This document shows, piece by piece, positions 1-13,457 of a stretch of 64,000 nucleotides of DNA (the first letter of the stretch is position 1; the number at the start of each line of letters is the position of its first letter). This stretch comes from Prunus persica (lineage: Eukaryota > Streptophyta > Magnoliopsida > Rosales > Rosaceae), in assembly GCF_000346465.2 (NCBI RefSeq), contig NC_034013.1, positions 17,543,624 through 17,607,623 of the forward strand, written 5' to 3'. The notes beneath the pieces are model-generated. The model was not told the DNA's origin, did no database searches, and saw nothing but the letters and a program-made list of their open reading frames with translations. The position numbers and the translations under genes are program-made.

Positions 1-977
1 AAATGGGGCAAGAGAACCCTGTGCCGGAAGCGTGCCATGGGGACGCCCCGGAATCAAAAGCACCATCAGGCCTCCAGGGGCAAGCTCTTGTCCTCGAGCA
101 TGGAAAAAACACTCAATGTCCTTGGCATACTGAGCTGAATATGCCTGGCCAACTTCATAAGGCGCATTGCCATACAAAATCCTACCCTTGTTAAATGCAG
201 GAGAGTTGGCATCGCGTAGCACTTGTGGCAGCTTCGAAAGCCAATGCAGAGCATATGCCGAGTAGACAAAATTAAGAGAGGCTTTAGGGAAGAGTCTTCC
301 ATGAAAAGAGCCTGGAACTCCTGCCGCGAAATATTGCCTATCTCGGGGGAGAGTGGCAAAGAGATAATTGAAGTCATTTGAAACAAGGTCACTGAAGTAT
401 ACTTGCAGTTCTGGAAGTTCAACAGCAGACTGGTGGTATTTTTGAGATACGGCATCAATTATGTTTTTTACTTGAATGAATGTGTTAGGTCCAGTAGAGC
501 AACCTAAATCAGCAATCCGGAATATTGTGCTTGAAGCAGTAGTAGGCCGAGACGGCAGAGTTTGAATGTCAAGGTTTTCGAATATTGATGCAACCAACAT
601 TCCCTTTGCACCATCTGCTGCTAATCTCTACAGGAAATTGATGATGATTAACAAAATAATAACGGCATGTTTAAACTAAATATATATATATATATATATT
701 TTAAAGTATCATTTGTTGACGTCCTTAGCACTACTGTGTATGTATCTTAAGATGATGAACAAATAAACATTGGTTAGATTATTAGAATCATGGCAAATGG
801 AATTAAGAAAAGTGGGAACACACTGTCGAGAAAAAGAGATTTCGAGTACTCAAACTTGAAAAGGAAGGGAATTGAATGGATGAATTGTTAAGAAATAAAA
901 AAAGATACCTGTGAAATGGAATTTTTGGCGTAGCTGTTTGGGCCATCTCCACCAGTCATAGGAAATTCTTCTGCCAT
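1..977 (-). CDS. SABATH-family carboxyl methyltransferase, 5' part (partial)
   Basis: Exons 909-977 (start ATG at 977) and 1-627; the gene continues off the left edge. The 232 visible residues begin MAEEFPMTGGDGPNSYAKNS, the usual SABATH opening. The SAM-binding stretch IADLGCSTGPNTF follows, then FSDLVSNDFNYLF, a GVPGSFHGRLFP loop and SAYALHWLS. These are hallmarks of the plant family that methylates carboxyl groups of small acids such as salicylate, jasmonate, gibberellin, loganate or farnesoate, using S-adenosylmethionine. The visible part resembles the At5g37990/At5g38780 and loganic-acid methyltransferase branch, but the residues that decide the substrate lie partly outside the window, so no substrate is claimed. 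The intron (628-908) is GT-AG and in phase 0, and holds a (TA)n tract near 680-698. Family call is firm; function is open. Confidence 0.93.
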
Positions 978-1825
978 CTATATCTCTCTACTGTGTGTCT
1001 CGCTTTCTCTTGGAAAGCAACGCAAGACAAGGAATATGTGTAAATTTGTAGAGACAATAGGGTATGTAAGTGAAGCATGAATTAATTAACGTTAATAATG
1101 TAGGTGAGGCGAGCAAGAAAATCCATCGCAGGAGCAGGAGCAGAGCTGCTTGATTTTCTCCATCTCCTCTATGTGTCCTAGTGGATTTAACCCATTAACG
1201 CCATGAACAACATCCCATCCATGTGTGTGTTGATAGATATATAGCAAGAGCAAGGGGAGAAAAAGTGTCTTTTGTGGTGCACAATTGTTATTGACTTGGT
1301 GTGTTGGCAACTTCACTTGGAGTGCGTGCTTGCGTCAGTCGTGAATGATTTTGGGGAAGACAGGCTGGCAGGGCCTTTCTGATCCGCTGGTTCTGGGTGG
1401 AATTGGGTCTCCTCCTATCTCATCATCAATCAAACCACCCATTTCCGTTTATTGTTTTGTTATTCTCCAGCTCCTCCACTGATCATATGAGGCCATCTCC
1501 GGTTACGGATCTAGGCCAAATATAACTCTCAAATAATATAAAATTCATCTTCAGTCATGACTGAAAAAAAATTTGGCCAAACCAAATTTAATCCTTTAGC
1601 CCTCCAATCAGGCCACTTGTAGTCCAACTATGCGAAGGTTAAATTTTTTTGTAAGCCCAACGTGAGCACGTATAATCTTATACAACTGCAGATCCAAAGG
1701 TTGATCTTAAAGGCTCGCTGATGTCAACTAGCTTTTTCTCTTTTTTTTTCTTCTTTATTTTTCTCCATTTAACCTTTTAAATATATTTAAACTCGTTTTT
1801 TAATATATATATATATATATATATA
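978..1825. other. Intergenic, 5' flank of the methyltransferase gene
   Basis: No coding region is supported. The part next to 977 should hold the promoter and 5' UTR of the minus-strand methyltransferase. A short (TA)n run at about 1801-1825 abuts the fold-back element that follows. I see no clear TATA box or other gene here. Confidence 0.5.
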
Positions 1826-2227
1826 CAGTCCCCTTCTATTGAGGGATCCCTTAAATAATTTTATTTGAGGGACGCCCTTTAGGGTACCCTACAATTCTTT
1901 TCCCAATAATCCAAACCATCTAATTTTTAGGTATTCATTCATAGATCATCCTTATAAAAAATTAGACAAATCGGAAACCGTTTCGACATCCAATTGTGTC
2001 TTACAAAATCAATGAACACGGTGCTTTAAGAAAAGTACTAAAATTTCAATAACTCAATTGAGTGGTCACATGATATCGGATTCAAGTGATTTTTTGTAGA
2101 GATGATCTTTGAATGAGTATCTACAAAAGAGACGGTTTGGATTAGTGAAATACAATCCGGAGTGGGGCCTACAAGGAGTGTCCCTCAAATAAGCTTATTT
2201 GAGGGATCCCTCAATGGAAGCTCTCTG
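1826..2227. mobile_element. MITE-like fold-back element flanked by (TA)n
   Basis: The left end reads CATTGAGGGATCC-like sequence near 1836-1872 and the right end (about 2180-2216) is its reverse complement. They share about 38 bp with few mismatches (TTGAGGGATCCCT ... ATTTGAGGGAC). The inner halves also mirror each other: about 1910-1975 and the reverse complement of about 2085-2155 both begin AATCCAAACC and share ATTCAT/AGATCATC blocks. The whole 402 bp could therefore fold into one long imperfect hairpin. It sits between (TA)n on both sides, so a TA target site is likely but the duplication cannot be resolved. No protein is encoded. Such short non-autonomous DNA elements are common in plant intergenic DNA. 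Confidence 0.8.
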
Positions 2228-3206
2228 TATATATATATATATGAGTTGCAAACTCTGGCAGAAAGGAATATATATATCGCACCATATCTTTTCTCAAAAT
2301 AAATAAAAAATTAAGAGCCTTAAAATATATCCATGGCTGGATATCAAAAAACCCTAAAGTATTCTTTAAAAATTTAATATTTTAAAGAGCTCCAATCTTA
2401 GCCATGAACTAACATTTAACCCGATGACATAGCCTGAGGATAGAATGGACACGCAAATTGAAAGAGTCAAATTCATCCGGACACGCAAATTGAAAGAGTC
2501 AAATTCATCTCCCATTCCCTGCACTGCACCGAACCGACTGCACCTATGCTTCATGGAATGTGCTTGAGATTATAAGGGGCTGCACATTCTCACTTTTTAC
2601 TCCAAATTATCAAACACAGCTTAAATACACCTATAGCAAAAGGTAATTGCGTAAATTGTCTAGGGTGTATTTTCCTAATGTCTGCACACCGAATTCATTT
2701 CAATTGGTACACAAGTTTCTCAAAAAATATATATATATGTTAAGCCCATCATAACCACCATTAATGAAAGAGACTGATCAACGACTGGTCAGACTTCGAA
2801 TCATGTAATAACCCAACAATGGGTGAATCAAATCAAGGCTACTTTACACCCATACAAATGAAAGATGCCCACCGTACCCGGCAAAAGCTCACTCCAGAGT
2901 ACGTGGCCACCAGCAACAGTATATACCATCATAAACCTACCAACTATATTAACCCGATACCAGAATCGATACACTGCGAGTAAGTAGGAAAGATCCTGTG
3001 CTGACTTGGAACCATCATGCCGCCAGTCCTACTGACCCAGCTCTGCCCGTCAAGAAACAATAGGTTATGGTGGGATCACAAAATTCAGAAGAGAGAACAA
3101 AAACATCTTTTTCCAACACGTAGTAAAACTTCTTAGAATGCTTTGAAGCCATCTAGTATTTAAATGATGTCCATTTAAAAGGGCTTACCCTCAAGATCAA
3201 AATTGT
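2228..3206. other. Intergenic, includes the likely 3' UTR of eRF3
   Basis: AT-rich with no gene seen. A 32-bp tandem duplication lies at 2447-2510 (listed separately). The part next to 3206 should be the 3' UTR of the minus-strand eRF3 gene. Confidence 0.5.
2447..2510. repeat. 32-bp tandem duplication
   Basis: Copies 2447-2478 and 2479-2510 start GGACACGCAAATTGAAAGAG and differ only at the last base (c/t). The near identity points to a recent event. Confidence 0.95.
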
Positions 3207-4130
3207 TTAAGAACTTAATTTGCGGGAGTAAGTTGATGGAGGGTCAATTACTTTTCCCACTGCAATAGTTTTTCCTGCAGAACACACATAGAAATAAAAT
3301 TTACTACCACACACCAAAAACATGCTCAATGGATCAAGAAGGTGAGGATTTAGCACCTTCAGTACGAAGAGTAAACCTTCCAAGTTGTGGAAAATCTGAG
3401 AACTTCTCAACGCATATCAAATTATTCACCTGTGGCAGCACCAGCAATTGTATCAAAGTAAACAAAATGTAACAAAGATTTAAAAACTGATTTGCTCAAC
3501 TTTATTATGTTTAAAATTTACTCTCTCTTTTTTGTGTGTGGGTGGGTTTTGGGGGAGAGGGGGAGAGAACAGTCTTTAAGGACCAGGAACAGAAACCATG
3601 AACAGAAACCATAAGCCTTGCTCAGGTCGTGAAAGGAGTCTGATGAAGGGCAATTTATCTGCTGGAATACATATAGGAGAACAATGAAGAAAGACAACCG
3701 CCAATCGGCCAAACCCCAGAAGAAACTAGTTGCAATTTGGGGATAATACACTACTTTACAAAGAAATTATGACTAGTAAAATGCAAGTTTAAAATATTTA
3801 AAAGGACAGAACCTTCTATTAGGCATATAATTGAAACTAATATGATACAAACCTGAATCTTGCACACAACAACAGCACCATTCTTGACAAAACGAATATG
3901 CTTTTTCATAGGTTTCTTCGTCTTTGGATCCATTTGACTTATGAGCTCAATAATCTCACATTCTTCAACAATTGAGTGAATATGCAGGACAGCTTTGTAG
4001 CCAGCCGTCAAGATTGCCTAAACAGAAGTATATTGAGGGCTTTAGATACATACACATGTTCACCAATCAAGATCATAAATAAATTATAAATTAGAAAAAG
4101 GAAAATAAGATGCTGATCAGCTCTGCGCGT

Positions 4131-4181
<51 letters not shown>

Positions 4182-7100
4182 TCTTCATACATTGTCCAGC
4201 AACTCAAGGATCTGCAACTGGGCAAAAAAATCTGTAACCGCTGGTATTGGATTTGCTGCATTAAAATAAGAAGCAAACTTAGTGCAAAAGACAAATTATT
4301 AAACAAATATAGTAAAAATGTAGGACAGTATAAAGGTAACAAAAAAATTGGCATATCAACAGATATATTGCAGTCCAAAACTAAATGAAATAAAATGGGG
4401 TCAAAATGGAGGGAGGGAAAGAAGAGAGGGAGAGTTTCAATTAACTATAAGTTTATAATTGTATTATTAACCAGGGCCAGTTTGATAATGCTTTTTTCTT
4501 TTTGTTTTCTGTTCTCTCAATTACAAAATAGAGAAGGAAAAGAAATAATAAAAACTGATTCTAAGAAATAAAAGCTAACCAAAAACAGTTTCAATAATTC
4601 TATTTATCCTCACTTCTCTCATTTATCGTCTTTTGCCCATTACCATTTTTCTTACTTCTCTTCACTTAAATAAACATATAAAAACAACTAATCTTATGCT
4701 TCAAACCTTCAAGGGAAAACAACGAACATGCAACAATAATGCATATTTTTATTTCAAGAAATAAAGTACAATACTACTAATGTACAAGGATAGCAAGTCT
4801 TTAAGAATGGACAAATGTAATTAAAGGGAACTTACCAACACTGGCTAAGACAAAACCTGACAATATATCCTCTTCCTCTATGCCCGATAATCTAACCCGT
4901 AAATTTTCACCAGGTCCCGCACGTTTGACCCTATCTTCATCAATGAATATAGCAACAACTTTCACTGGAACCTGCAAACCAATGTTTTCAATTGTAATTC
5001 TTAATACACAGTATTATAAAAGGGAAATTACAAGGAGGAAAAGAAAAACAAAGAGAATATTAAAAGGAACAGGGCAGAACCTTATTTGGCATGACAAACA
5101 ACGAATCCCCCTCTCGCACCGAACCAGATTCCACTTTGCCCATAACAACAGTTCCCATGTCCTTGAATTTGTCTATGATAGGCATCCTACAGATGGAATT
5201 TGAAAGATCAAAGAAAGAACATTAGCCATAAATCAGCAATTTCATTCTTCTCTGTCAATTTACTAACGCGCCCATGGAGCTACTAATCCCACATCATACT
5301 CCACCCTCCCCATATTTTTATAACAGTGCCAGAGATCCAAACTCCATTGCCAAACAATTACTTTGACAATTTTAAGCAACTAGACTAAACGCCACTCATC
5401 ACAGTAAAAACAAACGATATAAAAGCAGCTTTATCACGGTATTATAAGGGGAGAATAATTTTCAAATAGCAAATACCTCCTCAATAAGTAAAACATTCAT
5501 ATGCACATCAATCAGACAGTGAAGCAAACCAATAAATAAATAAACACAAATACAGATGCTTACTTAAGGTATTCAAAGGTTATAAGGAGGGTTCTGAAAG
5601 TCAGTGGATTAAAGATTCTTAAATAAGCTAACAAAAACGTAAACACTTGTCATTGGACACTTCCTCTATGCTGAGAAAAACCAAGACAAAAAAGGGAGGA
5701 AAAATAAAAAGGCAATATTAATTAACCATGTACCTGAATGGACCTTTGGGATCCCGTAGAGGAATCTCAATGGCATCAAGGGCTTCAAACAGGCAAGGAC
5801 CATCCCACCATGAACATACTGTTTTATCCACTCTGTTTTTTATGTTTGTACCAACCAGACCAGATATAGGTAGGAACTGGACATCTGTGCAGGCAAAGCA
5901 CAAAATAATGACATCATAAGTCAATACACCATGATAATACAAAGCAATATCTTCCGGAAAAAACAAAAGCAATCAAAATAGAACTAAGAAGAAATCCACT
6001 GATGTAACATTCAATTACCATCAAGTAAATGGTTAACCACACACTCAAAACAATTGGAGGGAGGGAGGGAGAGGAGGGGGGTAGGGACTTTGTCTGGAAA
6101 AGCAGAAAAAGATTCAGTAGTCAACAAAAGCTACAGCCACACTTAGCTGCAGACTCTGGGTGGCTTCAACATCGCCTAACCCATTGATGATCAGGGGTAT
6201 ACCATTACAAGGCATGTAAATTCCATCTCTTATTTAGATAAATGGGGTATAATTGTATATTCAATTATCACATAGAATTGCCAATGCTCCAAAGAAAGTA
6301 AGAATGCTAGCTATCAGGCACCCGAGATGAAAGTAGGAAGGACAAGTGAAAGGAAAAGTATAAGAGGTGGAGAGGATAAGGAAAGGAACACAAATAATGT
6401 TTCTCTTTTCTTCTTTGGTAAAAGGACATAATAAGCACAAACAAGTACAGAGACAAAAGCATAAAATCACGATCTACTAAAACCCAATTTATGTCCTGAC
6501 TTGATGACAAATATTTGCATTGAAAAAGTAAGGTTTCGCTTATTTTCTCCTCTAATCTCTTTAATTTGGAGGGACCTTTTGCAGGCCCAACAATTTGCCA
6601 ATCCCTCCACTATTGTTCAATTCTCCCTCATCACTCCTATCAAACAAGGGAAACCGTGCCTTCCAGTCCTCCCCTTTTCAATCAAGATCAAACATAGGGT
6701 AACCATAGCTTGAGAAAAGTAAATTGCCTAAACCCATTCTGCTTGTAATAACATTAGAACTTAAATTAGAAATCCAGCAGAATTAGCAAGTCGGTGGAAT
6801 AGACCCAACCTAAAAGAAAATATAGAAATAAGATATCACTTCCTAAATCCCAAAACCACAAAAGTTTGCAACAAAAAAAATCCTTGCATACCTTTTTTCA
6901 CGTTGTAGCCTGATGTTTTAAGGAATGGCACCATCTTTGACCCAATTTCATCGTATCTGGTGAAATTAACAGCATAAGATATCACTAATCCCATTGGGGC
7001 AGGGGCACACACAAGAGAGGAATGGTAGAGTACCTTTCTTTTGCCCAATTCACGGTAGGATCATCCATTTTATTTACAACAACAAGCAGTTTGGACACAC

Positions 7101-10100
7101 CCAAAGTTTTAGCAAGCTGAACGTGCTCACGGGTCTGTCCACCCCTCTCATACCCAGTTTCAAATTCTCCTTTCCGAGCAGAAATAACCTAAATATAGAG
7201 AGAGGAGAAAGAAATTTAAATACACAAAGTTCACATATGAAGGATTGATGCAGTAATTATACGTCACGGATATAACTCACCAATACTCCTACATCAGCTT
7301 GAGATGCACCACTGATCATATTTGGAACATAACTTTTGTGGCCCTGATAACAAACATGCACTACTCAGTATCATTCCTCCAACAAAGTAAGCTAAACCAT
7401 ATTAATGATGACAAATATAATTAAACCAAGCATAATTAAACCAAGCAAAACAGATATCAAAAACTAAAATGGGGGGCAGATAGCTAGATAGACTGTAATC
7501 ATTCTTCATTAGTACAGTATCCCACTTATCAAAATACTAAAAGATCGAGCAAAACCACTTGCGTAACTCAGATGCATACTCAGTCCTCTACATGTCACAC
7601 AGTTTTTGGAAAACAATCTTGTTTCTGGATACCTGAACTACTCAACTTATCCTGGGGTCACTCAACCATATTAAATGTAACCACTCTGTTCCTATGCCGG
7701 CTTAGTATGCAACCAGACATTTATCCTCTTTCATACTTTTCCCATTCTGTTGTGTGATGTAAATTTGACCAACAAAAAAACAGATACAAAGTCTTGTTTT
7801 GAAATCAAAATTCACTCACAGGTGCATCCAAAATTGTAAATCTTGATGACTCTGTTTCAAAATGTGCTCGTCCAACTTCAACTGTTTTACCCTGCAATGA
7901 GATTTCCAACAATAAATAATTACAGCGAAAACAAGCTGTTCCTTTGACAAAATAGGTGTTGTAAGCACCATCAGTTAGCATTTAACAATGACTTAAGAAG
8001 ATGACAATTACATTGAAGCAACTTTGTAACAGAATCATTCAAATCATACCTTAACCCTCTCTTCTTCATTGGTATCCATAATATAGGCCATATACCTAGC
8101 AGATATGACACAACCGTAGTCAATGAAGCATGAACAGAAAAAGAAATTGCAAGCTGCATATGTAATGGTCCATTAATGCTTCAGATGATATATGTTAATG
8201 CAGTTTTGAATTTAAAAAATTTGTCTTCTGACATCACAGTGAGAAAACAAAGAGAGAGGAACAGGAGAGAGTAATATCAGATGCCACCAAATATATGTAC
8301 TAATATTGAGAATAGCTATCAGACCTCACTAGACATGTGAAATTGTTTACTAGTTATTTGCATGTGTAAGATAAAAATATCAAAAGATACTGGTCTTTCA
8401 AGGGGATAAAGGATCTTGGTCACAAGGTGCTAAGGTTGCTATTTTGTACTGACTGCTGTAATAATCAAGAAAGCTGAAGCCCAGACTCTTAACATATGAC
8501 TTCAAAAGTAAAAAGCCGTCACCCTACTTCCTTGTCGAAGTCTACTTCAACACTCATTCCCAATTCCACTCCTAACTTCAGTGCCACTCATAAAATTCTA
8601 TTATCTTAATTTATGAATACTTTTAAAAGCTGACAAGAAAATAGAAAGCCAATTTTCCCCATGCACATTCTTACAGAATGAGTTCACAATAAGATAGCAC
8701 TAGGATATGCTCACCAGCTTTCCCTACTTTTTTCCTTTGCTTCTTTTTCATATTTTTGGATTGTACGGTCATCAACCTGACCACTAAGGAAAAGTATTTG
8801 GCCTCCAGTTGTGGACTTTCCAGCATCTGCAACCAATACAAGACACATTATTACTATACATCGACATACCAAGTAAGCAATAGGGCCAAAACAATGGCAT
8901 ATGAATTACTCTATTTGAAAACTAATGCATGCATACATTCAAATGCATTCAAGACCTGCAGCCTTTCACAACACCAAATGAGACAAATACAATGTATAAT
9001 AGACAGAATTACAACAATATTTAAAATTAAAAAAAATTGGAATAAATTGATCTGTCATGTCAATTATTGGCATGATAAGAAAGCCAGGTCATTCAAGATG
9101 AGCCAAATGTTAGTGGAAGTTTCATTGCTTGCTTTATTTTGCTGCTTCAAGAAAAGAGAAGCCCTTTAGAAAGTACAGAGCCCAGTTCAGGTGATAAGGT
9201 ACTTGTTAGTCTTGTGGCCTTCATGTGTTACTACCTTGTAATTTCTGGGAAACTGACAGATGGGAGATGCAGCTGGCAGCATCCATTGAAGAAATATAAA
9301 AGTTATGAAGAATGAATGAAGTCACAGTGTCCGCATTACCGGGATATGCATGATCACTTAGAACCCTATAGTGTGAGTGTGTGTGAGAACATTAGTGGCT
9401 AGTGGTATGCATATAGTTCTAATACAAGCAACTAGGACAGCAATCTAAAGCCAGAAATACTAAATTAAGCAACCTTGTGAGAAAAATAAACTTACCGACG
9501 TGGCCAATGAAAACAACATTCAAGTGTCTCTTCTTATCTAGTTCCATCTCATCATGTTCTTCTTCTGGATCCACATTTATCTTTTCCTTCCCTGCATATT
9601 CAAGCCAAAAATTGACATCCAAGAAGAATATATATTTGAATTTGATAAGAAAGCTGATGGGTGATGCACTACAAAACAAAACAAATATGCGCATAATTAT
9701 AGAAAAAAATTAATACGGACTGAAAGAAGCTTCCAAGCTACCTTTTTGCTCAACCACCTCTGGCTTAACTGAATGTGCATGAACCTCTTCCTTGGAATCT
9801 GAAATTGTTCCAATATTAGAAAGAAGAAAAAAAAAAAAAAAAAAGAAGAATGAATCTTCAATGTATATCTCCTATCAAACATAAGATTAGTGAAACTCTC
9901 CCATTAAGCTTTAATATCCTATTTCTCCTAAAAAAATATTAAAACTTAGAGGTGGAATAATGTTTAGCAATTCTATCCCTGGAAACTTAGGTCTGCATAA
10001 ATAGTTAATTTCACCAAACAAGTTGCCATTCATAAATAAACAGTAAGGTAGGTAGCCATTGATTTATGATTGGCCAATTCCATGTAATATGAAGATAAGA

Positions 10101-11112
10101 AAATTATTACAAACATTTGGTTCTAGATTAGCAACATAATTCTTCGATCTCTTCATACAAGTATCCTAATCTGGTAACCATCACTAGATTTCAAAGTATC
10201 ACCCATCACAAACAGTAACCGTTAGCAGTTAACAGTAAGCATATAACAGTTAATAAAGCACAAGCACACTGTGCCCTTTCAAACAACTTCTCCTTAACAA
10301 AACAATGACATAATAAAGTATTCGATGATACTACAAACCTTCCTCCATCTTATTGGAATTCTCAACTTCCGGCTGTGCAGCGTCTGGGTTAACAACTCCA
10401 TTATCTTCTGCTAATATATACACAACGCATTAATACAAAACTGAAATTTTACCATAGAACAATCATCTGTCTGAACCATAATAACTAAATTCACATGTCC
10501 TTTCAGAAATACCTGCCGAATCAAGCTGTAACGATCGGATTTCCTCCTCAATATCTACCATTTACAGAAAATTGAATAAGTAATTAGAACTATATCTCAA
10601 TTTTCACCACAACCTCAAATAAACGACTACTAACCAGAGCAAATATATAATTTACAAGCGAAATTATTATAGTTATGCGCTAAACTTTATTCTGAACTCT
10701 ATTGCTCAGTTTCTCAGAAACAACGAGAATTCAAATAGATTAAAAGGACTTATTTCTTGATATCGGCGTTGAACTGCGGGAGGTCAATCAATCCTAAAAT
10801 TTAATCAAATACCACAAAAAAATATCAATTTGAACAAAAAAAACTGAAACAAAAAAAAAAAAAGGCAAACCCTGACAAAGTAGAATAAACACAAGGAAGA
10901 TTCAGACCATAACTCATAAAATCATCTAATAATCGCCTATAACCCAGTGGATCTACCGGAGTTTGATCAAGGGAAAATAAAATCTTCGAAAATTAAAAAT
11001 TAGAGAGGTGGAGACAAATTTAAAAGAAAAAGGAAAGCAAGATTGTTATGCACAAGTAATTAGATAAAGAAATAAAGAAATATGTATATGAGACTGAAGG
11101 TGACGTACCCAT
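3207..11112 (-). CDS. ERF3: Eukaryotic release factor 3 (eRF3/SUP35-type GTPase)
   Basis: eRF3 is the cytosolic GTPase that works with eRF1 to release finished proteins at stop codons. Eighteen exons: 11109-11112, 10513-10554, 10339-10410, 9742-9798, 9496-9591, 8715-8826, 8050-8095, 7820-7891, 7281-7343, 7034-7188, 6892-6956, 5734-5884, 5081-5186, 4836-4971, 4191-4255, 3853-4017, 3357-3429, 3207-3274. They join to 1548 nt, 515 residues, all GT-AG. A short acidic N-tail (MDIEEEIRSLQLDSA) is followed by the GTPase domain: G1 GHVDAGKST (88-96), GKTVEVG (about 144), DAPGH (165-169) and NKMD (227-230). Beta-barrel domains follow, ending in KVIDPPSTYSRK. It lacks the long Gln/Asn-rich prion tail of yeast Sup35. 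The first coding exon has only four bases (ATGG). An in-frame ATG at 10561 just upstream of exon 2 could serve as an alternative start. The start context (ctagccATGG) is strong. Confidence 0.97.
4129..4180. repeat. Compound microsatellite (GT)13(GA)13
   Basis: (GT)13 at 4129-4154 runs straight into (GA)13 at 4155-4180. It lies in eRF3 intron 15, starting about 10 bases past the donor of exon 15 (4191-4255, minus strand). It is likely to be length-polymorphic. Confidence 0.97.
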
Positions 11113-13457
11113 GGCTAGAGTTCTCTGAGATTCTGTACCGCCCGCTAGGGTTTTTATGAGAGCGAAAAAGAATGGAGTGATAAAATGAACACTAGTTTTG
11201 CGTTCTGGAATCTAGTATTAGCGTACAGATGTTGGTGTGCTATTTTATATGTGAGAGTTTTATATTTCACTATCTTTCTATTCCACCGTCCAGGCCGTAA
11301 GGTTGGGCTCCGGTTCGGCGCTCTATCAACCCGGTTCATTATTTACTTGTACAAAATTACCAATTGTGTAATACCAGGGCTTTTTGATGTAATGCTTTTT
11401 ATCATGCTGGTGGGTATAAAGAATCGAATATTTTCTCTTGGAGGATACAAAATTTGTATTTGATGTTATATATATGAATACAATTGTTTTAAAGAAAATG
11501 CACCTATAAGTGTAATCATTCCATGCTTGTCCAAAATTACAAATCAATAGATATGAGCTTAGCTAAATTAATTAGAGCAATTGTGCTCTCAATTCTGTAC
11601 CAAGTTCGAATCTCCTTTTTGTAGTTTAGATTAAAACTTTACACGGTGGGTGTAGTGACAAAATATTTTGCTATTGGGACTAAAAACCTCTTCATCTCTC
11701 AAGCACACCGTGGTCCATTAGAATCCAAGATGGAAGATGAATGGCTAGGCCTTGATCCAATATCTTCTTATTATTGGTCTGATCTCGGACGGGAGCTGAA
11801 GCCCAGAAATATGAATGAGAACATATTTCAATCTCTATAAAATATGGGCCTGGCCTGGGTTGTTTTTCTGTAGCTTTCCTAGCCCAGTCCATTGGTATAA
11901 TATATTGGACTCTGGTTTGTCGATTCCTAACTTCACCGCACCCAGCCCAGTATTAATATATAAAATCATTTTGAACAAAAGTAGAATGAAAAAGGCGAAA
12001 AAAGACAAGAAGAAAGCAATAAAAGCTAAAGACAGGCAGGGTAAACATGTTTCAGGACAGTGAGATCTAGCCCTGGATTTCGTGGTTATACTATTCTACA
12101 TTCGCACCAGCCTGCCTTCTTTGCGCATCACCATCTGCCTATCAACCACCACCGTCCATCCAATTAACAAGCTCAGATATTAGCCTACGTGGCAGAATCG
12201 AATGATGGAAAGAGCGTCTTATTACAAAAATCAGTCGAAAGTGCGCGCGTTAGCAAGGCAGTGGGGGCAGACAGGAGCGAGGAACACGCGTCAGAGATAA
12301 CGTGGGCACGCTGCAGCTGGTCCCACCAGGCGGAGCTGTATTGTCACATCGACGTCCCTTTTGTCTAATCAAAAAGGAAATCTTAATTCAACAACTACCA
12401 CTCATTTCACCTCAGACTTTTTTGTCTTTCCCCCTACGTCGCTGCCACGTGTCGGTAGCACTCGCCGAACTCTTCATTCAAAATCAAAACTTGGATTGCT
12501 TTTAACGGTAAGTCGAATTTGTTAGGATTGGTCTCTATCTCAACTTCTCACCTCACGAGATGTTTTAACTGAAAGAAAGCAAGCATGTGAGCTGTGGCGC
12601 AAGCTGGTGCAAGCAAATGAGGAAACGATAAATTGGGGTTAGGGCTTGCAGATTGTAGAGCGGGGGAAACAAGGCAGGCAGGCAGGCACGTGAAGAGTTT
12701 TAGTATGGCGCAGCGGGGGAATCTTAGAAGCCGGTTCCCTAGACCTGGTTGATAGAAGAAACAGGCTTTGCCGACCTATCCCACAATTATTTCATTTTTT
12801 ATCCAAAAGCATTATAAAAAGTTGCTCCTCAAGTTTCAATCTTATAACCAAAGGTCATCATAGTGGGTTTCAACTTTGAAGGGTCATTATTTAGGGGGAG
12901 AAAATGGTTGAATGGTTGGCGCCTGTACGCTAACTTTGGTAGCTAGAGAGGGTATCTAATTAATGTTTTACATGTCTTATATATATATATATTAGCTAAA
13001 CGGGTGGGCTTAATTAGTTAGAGAGAGGTAGTTCCATTCCCAGGAGAGAGAGAGAGAGAGAGAGAAATGGTTTTAGTTAGCTTAGCTGTCTTGCGATGAC
13101 TTTATGAGTCTTTTGATCGAAGCTTGGTGGAAAGTCATGGATCCTTGAGATATATGGATTTCGATGAAGGATGCATGGATCTAGATATATGTGGTATGAA
13201 CTAATAACATCCTTGCTGCTGTAGTAATAAGATGATTCATGGGAACTATTTTCACGATAACAAAACCTGTTATTCGATCAGTGTTCTTCTGCAGGTTAGA
13301 GGGCTGGATCTCTCTTGGTCTGAAGGGTATACTGATCTTGTTTTTAATCATCTGAATTTTCCCTTCCAAGTTCATATGTGTGTATATATATATATATATA
13401 TTCAGGTACTAGGGTTTTGAGTAGTAGGTAGCTAGGGGTAGAGCTAGGGTTACGGAG
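11113..13457. other. Intergenic: eRF3 promoter side and MIR159 upstream region
   Basis: No protein gene is supported. A telo-box (TAGGGTTT at 11146-11153, AAACCCTA on the minus strand) sits in the likely eRF3 5' UTR, as in many translation genes. Two G-boxes (CACGTG at 12446-12451 and 12687-12692) lie upstream of MIR159. A (TA)n run at about 12978-12991 could hold its TATA box and a (GA)n tract lies at 13044-13065. Around 11580-11620 a GTTCGAATCTCC stretch recalls the B box of tRNA-derived repeats, but no full element can be drawn. Confidence 0.55.
12446..12692 (+). promoter_or_regulatory. Two G-box motifs upstream of MIR159
   Basis: Perfect CACGTG palindromes occur at 12446-12451 (in CCACGTGTC, ABRE-like) and 12687-12692, about 0.8-1.0 kb before the MIR159 hairpin. 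G-boxes bind bZIP and bHLH factors. Assignment to MIR159 rests on position only; the eRF3 gene lies on the other side. Confidence 0.4.

Noticed and set aside
11580..11620. tRNA gene suggested by GTTCGAATCTCC
   Set aside because: Only a B-box-like stretch is present; no A box, acceptor stem or cloverleaf can be drawn. Probably a decayed tRNA-derived repeat.
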